Both the position numbers and the translations under genes were made by a program. The notes under the pieces are model-generated. The model saw only the letters and a program-made list of their open reading frames with translations, made no database searches and was not told the DNA's origin. This document shows, in pieces, positions 16,580 to 24,889 of a stretch of 64,000 bases of DNA (position 1 is its first letter; the number at the start of each line of letters is the position of its first letter). Source of the stretch: UBA5158 sp963692955 (GTDB lineage: Bacteria; Pseudomonadota; Gammaproteobacteria; DSM-16500); the NCBI GenBank assembly GCA_963692955.1, contig OY843587.1, forward strand, positions 2,170,001-2,234,000, given 5' to 3'.

Positions 16580-17098
16580 TTAATATTCAGTAATCATCAT
16601 GCGAAAAGCTGTCGCAAACGTCGTACCACTATTTGTCGCGACGGCGCGGTTAACTAAAATTTCGACTGGCTGCGAACGTATACCTAGTGCACACTCCCCG
16701 TTTTTCACCTGCGCAATATCGGTAGTGACGCAGAGAACTTGTTTCCTCACACTCGCAGCCAACACTTTGCTGGCTTCATTACCCACTCCATCTGTTAGAA
16801 AAAACAGTCCGACATTGGTGTTGTCAGCCTCGTCGATCTTTACCATGACTGGTTTCAAAAAGAGGTTGCCGACTTGTAAGCCGTCTCCCAGCATATTTTG
16901 CAAGGCCAGAGCTTCTTCCGCGGAGCGGGGAACATTCGGTGCGTAGACAATGCCAACGCTTAATTCCCCCGTGGGAGGGCGATTAATAAAGCCAAGCGCG
17001 CGCACCGCGATTTGTAAATCATTTAACGTGATCTCGGCTTGAACTGGCATTGCCGTTATGATGAAACAAAAAATAAAAAATTTTGCAATTTTTTTCAT
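16580..17098 (-). CDS. Periplasmic YfiR/DUF4154-like protein (copy 1)
   Basis: A 172-residue protein with a signal peptide (about residues 1-21, ending PVQA). The order of motifs fits the YfiR/DUF4154 family: a YAPNVP-type strand after GELSVGI, a central segment that includes VLCVTTDIAQVKNGECALGI, and the closing VEILVNRAVATNSGTTFATAFRMM. The match is by pattern only, so the family call is tentative. YfiR proteins sense conditions in the periplasm and control membrane diguanylate cyclases. It is a close paralogue of the protein at 17247-17768 and lies between the TonB receptor and a receptor remnant. Confidence 0.65.
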   Translation of the reverse strand: MKKIAKFFIFCFIITAMPVQAEITLNDLQIAVRALGFINRPPTGELSVGIVYAPNVPRSAEEALALQNMLGDGLQVGNLFLKPVMVKIDEADNTNVGLFFLTDGVGNEASKVLAASVRKQVLCVTTDIAQVKNGECALGIRSQPVEILVNRAVATNSGTTFATAFRMMITEY

Positions 17099-17139
17099 AC
17101 TCTATCCTCTACGACAAATTATAACTATTCGTGTCTGCA

Positions 17140-17225
17140 TTAATCCATCGATAAAGTCTGTGCGGTAAAACAAGCACTAGAGAGCGCAATGGCGCAAATA
17201 CACTGAACAGTTTACGAATTTTCAT
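17140..17225 (-). pseudogene. Remnant of a second TonB receptor gene (signal-peptide part)
   Basis: About 86 bases between the two YfiR-like genes align with the first 29 codons of the TonB receptor at 16561. Both begin ATGAAAATTC. After one missing base the remnant reads CICAIALSS...TAQTLSMD against CICAVVLSI...TAQALSMD of the intact gene, then hits TAA at 17140-17142. The 5' flank back to the end of the upstream YfiR-like gene is also similar. The rest of the receptor is gone. This shows that a YfiR-receptor gene pair was duplicated and that one receptor copy was then deleted. Confidence 0.85.
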
Positions 17226-17246
17226 ACTATCCCTCAGTCCTCAAAT

Positions 17247-17768
17247 TTAATACTCAGTAATCATCATATTAAAAGCCGAAGCAAATGTTATACCGCTATT
17301 GGCTGCCGCTGCGCGATTGACTAGAATTTCTATCTTCGGGTATGACTTCACGCCTAGAGCACACACACCCTTTATCACTTGTGTTATATCGGTGGTGACA
17401 CAGATAATTCGTTTCTTTTCGCTAGCAGACAATAAGGGCCTGCTCTCACTACCAAGACCTTGGGTCAGAAAAAATAATCCAACAGTCGAGCTGTCTCCGC
17501 CATTAATTGGTACCATGACTGGTTTTAAGAATAAGTTACCGACTTGTAACCCATTACCCAATATCGTTTGTAGCTCGTGAGCCTCTTGAGTGGAACCAGG
17601 AATATCCGCTGCGTAAACAACGCCAACATTTAACTTTCCTGTGGGGGGATTATTTATGAAGCCGAGTGCCCGCACCGCGATTTGTAAATCGCCTAATGAA
17701 ACAGCTTGCGCTGACGTCAGCAGCATCATGGTGAGACAAAAAATTAAGAAACCTGCAATTGTTTTCAT
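17247..17768 (-). CDS. Periplasmic YfiR/DUF4154-like protein (copy 2)
   Basis: A 173-residue paralogue of the protein at 16580-17098, with signal peptide (residues 1-22, ending SAQA). Long identical blocks are shared, such as LQIAVRALGFIN, GLQVGNLFLKPVMV and the C-terminal MMITEY. Differences cluster around residues 50-60 and 90-115, so ligand preference may differ. It follows the histidine kinase gene by 62 bases and is followed by the receptor remnant. Family assignment to YfiR/DUF4154 rests on pattern and context. Confidence 0.65.
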   Translation of the reverse strand: MKTIAGFLIFCLTMMLLTSAQAVSLGDLQIAVRALGFINNPPTGKLNVGVVYAADIPGSTQEAHELQTILGNGLQVGNLFLKPVMVPINGGDSSTVGLFFLTQGLGSESRPLLSASEKKRIICVTTDITQVIKGVCALGVKSYPKIEILVNRAAAANSGITFASAFNMMITEY

Positions 17769-17830
17769 ATGGTCCCCATTATTATTTTTTTATTGCGATA
17801 ACTGTTACTGATTCTCTGAATGTTCCTGAA

Positions 17831-19783
17831 TTATGACAACGGTAATTCGAGAGTAAACGCAGCTCCTTTTCCTATGCCAGCACTTTGTACGCTCAACTGG
17901 CCTCCCATTTCTTTTGCCGCTAACACCGAATTGTGTAAACCAAAACCGTGGCCCGTTTCGCGTGTGGTGAAACCGTGATTAAAAATTCGGTTTATGTTCT
18001 CTGTGGAGATTCCGATTCCATTATCTATCACCGAGATAATCACGTGCTTATTTGCACTATACAAACGCAATGTAATACGTTTGGTAACCTGCAGAGAATC
18101 GTTGCAAGCAATCTTGGCGTTATTTATCAGATTCACCAGTATTTGTAATACCTTGTGTTTGTCGAGATTGACTAAAGGCACTGGATCAAATTCCCGAATG
18201 ATTTCTATTTCGGCGTCAGCGGAGGAAACTACACTTATACGTAAGCTGTCTTCAATTAAATTATGAATATCGACCATTTCCAAAATGACGGTGGCACCAG
18301 TATAGGCTTGCTGCATTGACACAATATTATTAATGTGTTCGATACTATTAAGTAGAGAATTTAATTCCTGGAAATTTTTGTCTTGATTTGAGAGTAAGTA
18401 TTCATAGAGTTGGGTTAAATATTTTGGCAAGAATTTACCTTTTGGATCATCGTTTAGATATGGTCCAAGATCAGATTCGTGCTCATGTATTAGTTCTATC
18501 ACTTTGCCTAAAGATGATATCTTGGAGTGTTTTAAATTATCCGTAATCAAATTAACAGAGATGTTAACGCTGTTGAGAACGTTACCGACATTATGCAGTA
18601 CGTTGTTAGCGATTTCCGCCATGCCGGCCCGACGATTAGCGTCGGATAGTTCTTTGACATAACGCATCCGTGCTATAGTCATACCGATTAAACCTGCAAG
18701 GATTTTCAACGCATCAGTTTCGGCCCAGTTCCACTGTCGTTTTACACTTGACGAATCGATGAAGTAAAGGCTTCCCTCGAGTTTGTCATTGATCAATATG
18801 GGAATGTAGAGAAACGATTGCATACGAACTTTTTCTAGCGGCTTTTTGTATGCGTCCGGAAGTTCGTCAATATAAAAAGAAGCAGTCTCCTTATGTTGGC
18901 TAACTGAGATCATTTTGTGAAATTGGGAGGCGAGATCTAATTCCTTAAAGTCGGAATTGTTGATCATTGCTAACATTCCAGGCGCGCACCATTCATATCG
19001 TAGCGAAATGTTTTGATTATTATCTTTAGATTCTGGGATCAAATTCAAATGGATCCAGCTTACCGAAACAGTATTGCCAATTAATGTCAGTACTGTAGTA
19101 ATCGCTTTTTCATAGCTTTGTGTACCCAGCAGTTCGGTTGCTCCCTGGGTTATTGTGTTGAGCAACGCGTCATGCTCGCGCAACTCTTTCTCTGCCGTTT
19201 TGCGGGATAGCAGTTCTTCCTGCAAAAGAATATGTGCTTTCCGCATTTTTTGTTCTGCAATACCCCGCTGTTTTAGGGCGCGTGACAAAAACTGGGTTAA
19301 TACTATAAATACTAAGCTAATAAGAACGAGGAAACCGCAACGCTGCCATGACTGACGATACCAATCGACCAGTACATCCGCTATTGGTATAGTGGCGTGC
19401 ACATTAAAGTGTTCTCTGTTGATGTGAGCGACCACATACGCGCTCATGTCACCTTTCGTTGGTTGACCTGAAGAGACGACACCGTTTGATTCCAGCCAGA
19501 TATTGGCTGTCGGATAGCGCAATAAGGCGTTCCAGACTGCGGCGCGCTGTGCTTCTTCTTTTTTGGAGCTGATGACTTGAGTTTTTTCGGCTAATTCGTT
19601 GAAGTCTGCGAGTGTTGATATCATTGTTTCAAGTTGCTGTTTGGTGCGTTCGAGTACTACATCGCGTTCGATCAGCGTAATTTTTACGAATACGGCCCAA
19701 ATAATAACAAGAGAAACAAGCATTGGCAAAAAAACTAGTTGATCGAGAGACCAGGAGTACCTAGATTTGTTAACAGCGTCCAT
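17831..19783 (-). CDS. Membrane sensor histidine kinase with GAF domain
   Basis: A 650-residue kinase. Two transmembrane segments (about 16-36 and 150-168) flank a periplasmic sensor of about 110 residues. A coiled coil (170-205), a GAF domain (about 210-372), a histidine region with GMAEIANNVLHNVGNVLNSV (His397) and a HATPase domain follow. The ATPase boxes are intact: NLINNAKIA (N box), DNGIGI (G1) and GHGFGLH (G2). The HNVGN-type phosphoacceptor is the variant common in kinases paired with stand-alone CheY-like regulators. A matching regulator gene lies 288 bases upstream on the same strand. It probably receives input from the neighbouring YfiR/TonB proteins; that link is inferred. Confidence 0.9.
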   Translation of the reverse strand: MDAVNKSRYSWSLDQLVFLPMLVSLVIIWAVFVKITLIERDVVLERTKQQLETMISTLADFNELAEKTQVISSKKEEAQRAAVWNALLRYPTANIWLESNGVVSSGQPTKGDMSAYVVAHINREHFNVHATIPIADVLVDWYRQSWQRCGFLVLISLVFIVLTQFLSRALKQRGIAEQKMRKAHILLQEELLSRKTAEKELREHDALLNTITQGATELLGTQSYEKAITTVLTLIGNTVSVSWIHLNLIPESKDNNQNISLRYEWCAPGMLAMINNSDFKELDLASQFHKMISVSQHKETASFYIDELPDAYKKPLEKVRMQSFLYIPILINDKLEGSLYFIDSSSVKRQWNWAETDALKILAGLIGMTIARMRYVKELSDANRRAGMAEIANNVLHNVGNVLNSVNISVNLITDNLKHSKISSLGKVIELIHEHESDLGPYLNDDPKGKFLPKYLTQLYEYLLSNQDKNFQELNSLLNSIEHINNIVSMQQAYTGATVILEMVDIHNLIEDSLRISVVSSADAEIEIIREFDPVPLVNLDKHKVLQILVNLINNAKIACNDSLQVTKRITLRLYSANKHVIISVIDNGIGISTENINRIFNHGFTTRETGHGFGLHNSVLAAKEMGGQLSVQSAGIGKGAAFTLELPLS

Positions 19784-20070
19784 ACTTCAAAAATATTCCG
19801 CAGAAATGCCTATCAGGCAAAAGATATTTATTGAGGGGATAATCGACATTCACTTTTTCCTCCATGAAAAAGGACCATAAAACTTATTGAGCACGCAAAA
19901 ATTTGATTATTAAATATCCATTTGAGGAAGTATGCCTTTTCCAAAAAACAATTTCAATGTATTTGGGAGTATTATCTTTAACAAAAGCGGCAGAGAATCA
20001 TATGATAAGAAGTGTTTAATTCAAGTTATTTAAATCTGTATTATAAAGTAAAAATTTTCAAACCTGTCGT

Positions 20071-20562
20071 CTATTGTGCTAACAACCATTTTTTTGTTAG
20101 CGCTATTGATAAATTACACACAGTATATTGGTTAAATGGTTTTTTTAAGATAACCAAATTGTCAGAGTTTCCCAGTTCAGCAACGATTTTTTCGGAGGAA
20201 TAACCTGAGAAGGCCGAACAGAGGACAATTTGAATAGTACTGTCTACTTTCCAGATATGCTTTATGGTTTCTACACCATCCCAACCAGGTGGCATTCTTA
20301 CATCTATAAATGCCAGGGCATATGGCTGGGCCTCGTGAATTGCTTTCTCAACAAGCGCAAGTCCTTCTTGGCCTTGGAAAGCGCTGTCGATTTCATATTT
20401 TGGCAACAGTGTTTTACTTGGGCTTTTCTCACCCAAAAGCTTTTGCTCAAAATCTTCTAACTTATCATCATGCTCATCTACCATTAAAATCTTAATAAAA
20501 TCTCTATGAATTTCAGGATTATCATCTATTACCAAAATGCGAAAATCAATGTGATCAGACAT
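20071..20562 (-). CDS. CheY-like response regulator
   Basis: A 163-residue single-domain receiver. The acidic pocket VIDDNPEIHRD (from residue 11), the phosphoacceptor in FIDVRMPPGWDG (Asp87), the Ser/Thr region LCSAFSG and the KKPF lysine are all present. An insertion of about 25 residues after helix 1 (DEHDDKLEDFEQKLLGEKSPSK) is typical of the receivers that accompany HNVGN kinases and multi-sensor phosphodiesterases. There is no output domain, so it signals by protein contact. It lies between the kinase and the membrane diguanylate cyclase, suggesting one pathway. Confidence 0.9.
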   Translation of the reverse strand: MSDHIDFRILVIDDNPEIHRDFIKILMVDEHDDKLEDFEQKLLGEKSPSKTLLPKYEIDSAFQGQEGLALVEKAIHEAQPYALAFIDVRMPPGWDGVETIKHIWKVDSTIQIVLCSAFSGYSSEKIVAELGNSDNLVILKKPFNQYTVCNLSIALTKKWLLAQ

Positions 20563-20644
20563 TCAAAGCTTATCTCCAGACGAAACTATTTTATCATTTC
20601 CTATTATCATGACAAATATACGCGCTCAAGAATAATACGTGAAA

Positions 20645-21772
20645 CTATTTATTTAATTTATTGGAGTACATTCTCGTATCAGCTATTTTTAAAAGAGATT
20701 CAATATCACCACCATCATCAGGAAATACGCTAATTCCAAAACTGGTTTCTATCTTTATGTTCTGACCATTAATTAAAGCAGGATTTTCAAGAGCATTAGA
20801 AATTTTTTCCCATAATTTATTGATATCTTTAATTTCATTCATTTTGTTAATAGTCACCGTGAATTCATCCCCACCCAATCGTGCAATTGAATCTCTATCT
20901 TTGAAAATTGATTTTAAACGTGCTACAAAAATTTTAAGAATTTCATCACCAAACTGATGTCCATACGAATCATTAATAACTTTAAACTTATTAAGATCCA
21001 TATAGATCAAAGCAACTTTAGTTTTACTGATTTTTGCTTTTTCAATAGAAATACTCAGATATTCAGTGAACAGTCTTCGATTAGCAACATTAGTTAAAGG
21101 ATCGTGATTTTTTGCGTCTAACAATTCGTATTGAAGTAATAAGCCATTTTTTAACATTTTATTTATTCTTTTCGCTTGAATGGATAATGAAATTAGGTAA
21201 ATCAATATAGCCATTCCAATTAAAATATCTCTATGGTGCAATAAATAATAAACTGAAACGGGTAAGAGTGCTGTGAACAGAAATAAACAGACTGCTATTA
21301 AAATTCCCGACATAAATGAAACTGCTCCAGCAGTTATTCCAGCCAGGATCATTAAAATTAGTATTTGATCGTCATTAACAACGTAAGGAAGTATTTTGTA
21401 GGATAACAACCCCCAGCAACTGCCCCCTAATATGCAACTTAATATAAAAAAATAGCGCCACTTATTTAAAGATTTTTTAGAATGATCTTGGAGATTGTAT
21501 ACGTTGACAACGAGGGCTCTTAAGAGGGTGATAATGATAATTGAGAAAGTCCAAGCAAATACATTTATCGAAATCACATAGCTATGTAATCGAAACCAAA
21601 TAATGATTGCACAGATAATTCCTATAACAAAGCCAATATTGGCTTGTTGATAACTTGTATCCACTAGAGATTTATTAATTTGATCGACAAAAACGGGAAA
21701 TATTTTGATGGAATTCTTTTTCATATTTTTTTGGCGGTTTTTAGCAATGAAAAGTTTAGATAAAAAGTTCAT
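20645..21772 (-). CDS. Membrane-bound diguanylate cyclase (GGDEF)
   Basis: Makes cyclic di-GMP from two GTP. Residues about 45-200 form roughly six transmembrane helices without a recognised sensor name. The catalytic domain (about 215-375) contains DPLTNVANRRLF, LIYMDLNKFKVINDSYGHQFGD and the intact active site RLGGDEF (GGDEF at 300-304). The product-inhibition site RxxD before it reads KDRD, so the arginine is replaced by lysine and feedback may be weak. It is the most upstream gene of the TonB-YfiR-kinase-regulator cluster, whose output it probably is. Confidence 0.9.
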   Translation of the reverse strand: MNFLSKLFIAKNRQKNMKKNSIKIFPVFVDQINKSLVDTSYQQANIGFVIGIICAIIIWFRLHSYVISINVFAWTFSIIIITLLRALVVNVYNLQDHSKKSLNKWRYFFILSCILGGSCWGLLSYKILPYVVNDDQILILMILAGITAGAVSFMSGILIAVCLFLFTALLPVSVYYLLHHRDILIGMAILIYLISLSIQAKRINKMLKNGLLLQYELLDAKNHDPLTNVANRRLFTEYLSISIEKAKISKTKVALIYMDLNKFKVINDSYGHQFGDEILKIFVARLKSIFKDRDSIARLGGDEFTVTINKMNEIKDINKLWEKISNALENPALINGQNIKIETSFGISVFPDDGGDIESLLKIADTRMYSNKLNK

Positions 21773-22106
21773 CTTTTATCCTTAAAATCTCGCCAAGAAA
21801 ACCAAGTAGAAGCTTACATTATATATTAATTTTACCGTTAGCATCATTACCGATGCGGGTACATGTTTCTAATTACGGTCATAAGGCCGAAAATAATATG
21901 GTGGGATTGCAATCATGCATAATTAACCTCGAATTGAAGGAGAATTGAGTCGTTAATACACATATAAATCGCTGGTGAAACTAGAGATCAAATACTTTTT
22001 CACGCCTTTGATTATATTAGCTAATTTTCGCGTCGAATTTGTAAGCGCCTAAAATAAAAGCATTTCATGGGTGTATAATTATAGAAGAGCTAATGGAGTT
22101 TAATGC
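21773..22106. other. Intergenic region with promoter for the RGS-like gene
   Basis: No open frame of note between two divergent genes. A consensus TATAAT lies at 22074-22079 with no clear -35, followed by a GGAG ribosome site (22095-22098) 8 bases before the ATG at 22107. The rest is A+T-rich; I see no hairpin or repeat. Confidence 0.5.
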
Positions 22107-23186
22107 ATGCCAAATTTGCCTAGTAAATTACCGTCCCTCGTCAGTTACTTACATGACGATATATTTTCTCAACAAGCTTTTGATGGGCAGCAGTCAAATT
22201 TGTTTGACAAAAAGTCGTTTGCGTTGAAAAACCTGCTTTATAAAATACTGACTAAATCATATAGCTCTGAAAATTTAGAATTTTTATCGGAGTTGCATGC
22301 GATAAATTCTAACAAAGGACTAACTGCATTAAACTTGCAAAGTGAAATAGCTGAAATTGAAAAAAAATATATAGCCTTGAATGCTGAACAGTTGCTTAAT
22401 ATCCGACAAGATACGTTAGAGAACATTCGTAACAAACCTTTTAAAAGATTGAGTGATTACACAGAAGCAATCAAAGAAGTTTTTAATTTAATTCAAACGA
22501 ACGTAATAAGCTCAATTCAGTCTCTACGTGACGCAGACCGACGTATTATCATAAATGAACTTGCAACTGATCTTAGTCATCAGTTAGAAATAATAATATC
22601 TTTACCAACGAAGTTGCCTTCAATTCTTCAACGCTTATCCAATTTTTCACAAACTAAAACTTTAGAATCATGTCAGCAAGATTGCAAATTAGCTCAAACA
22701 CAATTGCTTGAACTCGCAAGTAATAAACTTTTATCTGATGTCCAGATTAAGGAAAATTTCGATACTTTATTGATTAATATTATTGGAAAACTTTCTGAAA
22801 GTTTTAGAGCAATGAAGGCAATTGAAAAAGCCAATCCAACTATACCAAAAAAGTCCGTAGAAATTGAAAAAATGATCGATATATTCAATTCTTCAGTCAG
22901 TAATTACTCAGAGAGTAAAAGGAATTCGGTCAATAAAAAAATTATCAACGTTAGATTATCAGAAACGCCATCATTATCTGGTTCATTGTCAACTCTTAGC
23001 GTAATGAATGATGATCGCCCATCGGTTTCAGAAAGTTCTCAATCCGTTGTGCCACGCTCTGAATCACCGTCATTATCAAAAATAATATTACCGAAGCTGC
23101 CTTATAAGCCGTCATCCCGCGCATTAGATTCCCCCAAAGAAGAAAATAATAACGATGTAAAAACAAATTTTCGGCCAAGGCGATAA
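22107..23186 (+). CDS. RGS-domain-like protein (eukaryote-like, putative host-directed)
   Basis: A 359-residue protein without signal peptide. Residues about 36-140 follow the RGS fold pattern of eukaryotic G-protein regulators: KNLLYKILTKSYSSENLEFL (RGS helix 4 motif FSEENLEFW), IEKKYIALNAEQLLNI (IYxEFIs..A..eVNID) and a helix DYTEAIKEVFNLIQTNVI (FDeAQ..If.LMekDs). Helices continue to about 270, then a Ser/Pro-rich disordered tail (SLSGSLSTL, SESSQSVV, SPSLSKI) ends in Arg. RGS domains accelerate GTP hydrolysis by G-alpha subunits, which bacteria lack, so a host target is inferred. Codon use is A+T-rich compared with neighbours. Confidence 0.7.
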   Translation: MPNLPSKLPSLVSYLHDDIFSQQAFDGQQSNLFDKKSFALKNLLYKILTKSYSSENLEFLSELHAINSNKGLTALNLQSEIAEIEKKYIALNAEQLLNIRQDTLENIRNKPFKRLSDYTEAIKEVFNLIQTNVISSIQSLRDADRRIIINELATDLSHQLEIIISLPTKLPSILQRLSNFSQTKTLESCQQDCKLAQTQLLELASNKLLSDVQIKENFDTLLINIIGKLSESFRAMKAIEKANPTIPKKSVEIEKMIDIFNSSVSNYSESKRNSVNKKIINVRLSETPSLSGSLSTLSVMNDDRPSVSESSQSVVPRSESPSLSKIILPKLPYKPSSRALDSPKEENNNDVKTNFRPRR

Positions 23187-23269
23187 TTTTCAAATTAGCA
23201 AAAATGAATCTACTGTCTTAGATATTTTTTTGCACTAGACTTTAAAACCGGTGTCGAGTGCTAGTTCCG

Positions 23270-24889
23270 CTAAATAGGCTTACCGTTGAAAACCATTTTG
23301 CCTTGTTGATAGGTGACTGAGACGACATAGTCGTCGCCGTCTTCTTTGACGTAGCCCTCTTTGACCCATTCATAAAATTCGTCGGAGAATCGGGTTTCCA
23401 TGTATTCTATTTTTTCTTCGGGAGACAAGTTGGCGAGTTGGTAATTTTCGTATTGTTTGCGCAACATGGTTTGTGCTGTTTTGGAAAGATGGTGCGCGGC
23501 GGCTAAATCTTTTAATTCATCGTCGTAATCTTCCATCGGCACATTGTCTTTTTGGTATTGTAATAATTTCGTCGCGCCCGCTGGGGAAATATCGTTACTC
23601 TGCACTAAGACCGCCATCATGATGGAGTTTTGCTTCAATACGGTGTCTAAACTTTTTGGCGCTTCGATAAAAGCTAAATGTGGGTTCGACATGCGGTGCG
23701 CGACGATTCTTAAATCGGCGGCTAACGTCAGTAATTGTTTTGCCAGTGAGGTGGAAATTCGCATGTAGCCTTGGGCGTTGGCGTCTTTAAGAAATTCCAC
23801 CGGCGTTTGAAACGTTGTGGGCTTGGCTTGCGGCCATTGGGCTGTACCGTTGATAGCGACGTTGCCGTCGATGGTGACGAGTTTCAAACTGTCTAACGTC
23901 ACGGTCGAAGCGGAAGTAATTAAATTGGGAAACAGCACGAGTAATTCTTTCGCTACCAGGAGTTTTTCGGCGGAGAAATATAGCTTTTGATAAACGAAAT
24001 CGATATCCGCGGCTTTTGCGGCGTTTAAATCTTTCGCGCTGATTTCTATGCTCAGTGGGCCTAGGGAAATTTCATTCAGCATGAAAGAAGTTACGTCTAA
24101 CTTTCTTTTACCGGTTAATTTCCCCTCGGTCTGCACGACAGAGCCATCCGTGCTGACGCCAAAAAATGCAATGGTTTTACCATTCACGTCTGTAAAGCTA
24201 ATCGACTTTAACGTGCCGCTGCTAGCGCCTATCCAGAGATTATTATCCGTCTTATGTTTATCAAACTTCATCGTCAACGCCGGCGCGGTGACTGAGATTT
24301 GCGGGGTGGTGAAAGTGATATCCTTGGCCGCATAAGAACCTTTAATGTGGTTGAAGGTGGGATTGATAATCACTTTGCCGTCAGCCGAGCCTAATTGTAA
24401 TTCTTCGCCGGTGGGGAAAAGTATTTTAAAACCGTTAGAATGAAAATAAGAATAATAATTACCGAAATAAGAAATATTATCGTCTAACTCGAACATCGGT
24501 TTATCGGTAGCCGTGGCATTCTTGACGATTTTCGCTGTCTCGGACGCTAATTGAAATTGGCTCTTGACGCGCGCCACTTTGAATAATGGTCTCTCGCCGC
24601 TGGAAAAAATAATCGGCCCATATTGAATATGCTGCTTCACATTAAAATTTAATACTTGCGGTAAATCTAATTTTGAAACGTGGATGACCGCGTCGGCGCA
24701 ATACCAATGTTGATGGTATTTTTGAATCGCAATTTTAAAATTATTTTGCGCATTATAAAACGCGATTAATTGAAAATAACTGTGTTTGACCCAGATACCC
24801 ATCAACCCGGGTATCGCCGCCAATACCACTATCGCGAGCGCGATACTAACCGCTATTTTTTTCGCACTACTCCCTGCGCGTTGTTTCAT
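23270..24889 (-). CDS. DUF945 (YdgA-like) envelope protein
   Basis: A 539-residue protein with one N-terminal membrane anchor (residues 12-32, IAVSIALAIVVLAAIPGLMG) and a long beta-rich periplasmic region. The start IWVKHSYFQLIAFYN, then WYCADAVIHVSKLDLPQ and HIQYGPIIFSS, matches the DUF945/YdgA family of large periplasmic proteins of unknown function. Its ATG overlaps the recJ stop by 4 bases (ATGA), so it is translationally coupled to recJ. The C-terminus (YEWVKEGYVKEDGDDYVVSVTYQQGKMVFNGKPI) is the usual family end. Confidence 0.82.
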   Translation of the reverse strand: MKQRAGSSAKKIAVSIALAIVVLAAIPGLMGIWVKHSYFQLIAFYNAQNNFKIAIQKYHQHWYCADAVIHVSKLDLPQVLNFNVKQHIQYGPIIFSSGERPLFKVARVKSQFQLASETAKIVKNATATDKPMFELDDNISYFGNYYSYFHSNGFKILFPTGEELQLGSADGKVIINPTFNHIKGSYAAKDITFTTPQISVTAPALTMKFDKHKTDNNLWIGASSGTLKSISFTDVNGKTIAFFGVSTDGSVVQTEGKLTGKRKLDVTSFMLNEISLGPLSIEISAKDLNAAKAADIDFVYQKLYFSAEKLLVAKELLVLFPNLITSASTVTLDSLKLVTIDGNVAINGTAQWPQAKPTTFQTPVEFLKDANAQGYMRISTSLAKQLLTLAADLRIVAHRMSNPHLAFIEAPKSLDTVLKQNSIMMAVLVQSNDISPAGATKLLQYQKDNVPMEDYDDELKDLAAAHHLSKTAQTMLRKQYENYQLANLSPEEKIEYMETRFSDEFYEWVKEGYVKEDGDDYVVSVTYQQGKMVFNGKPI

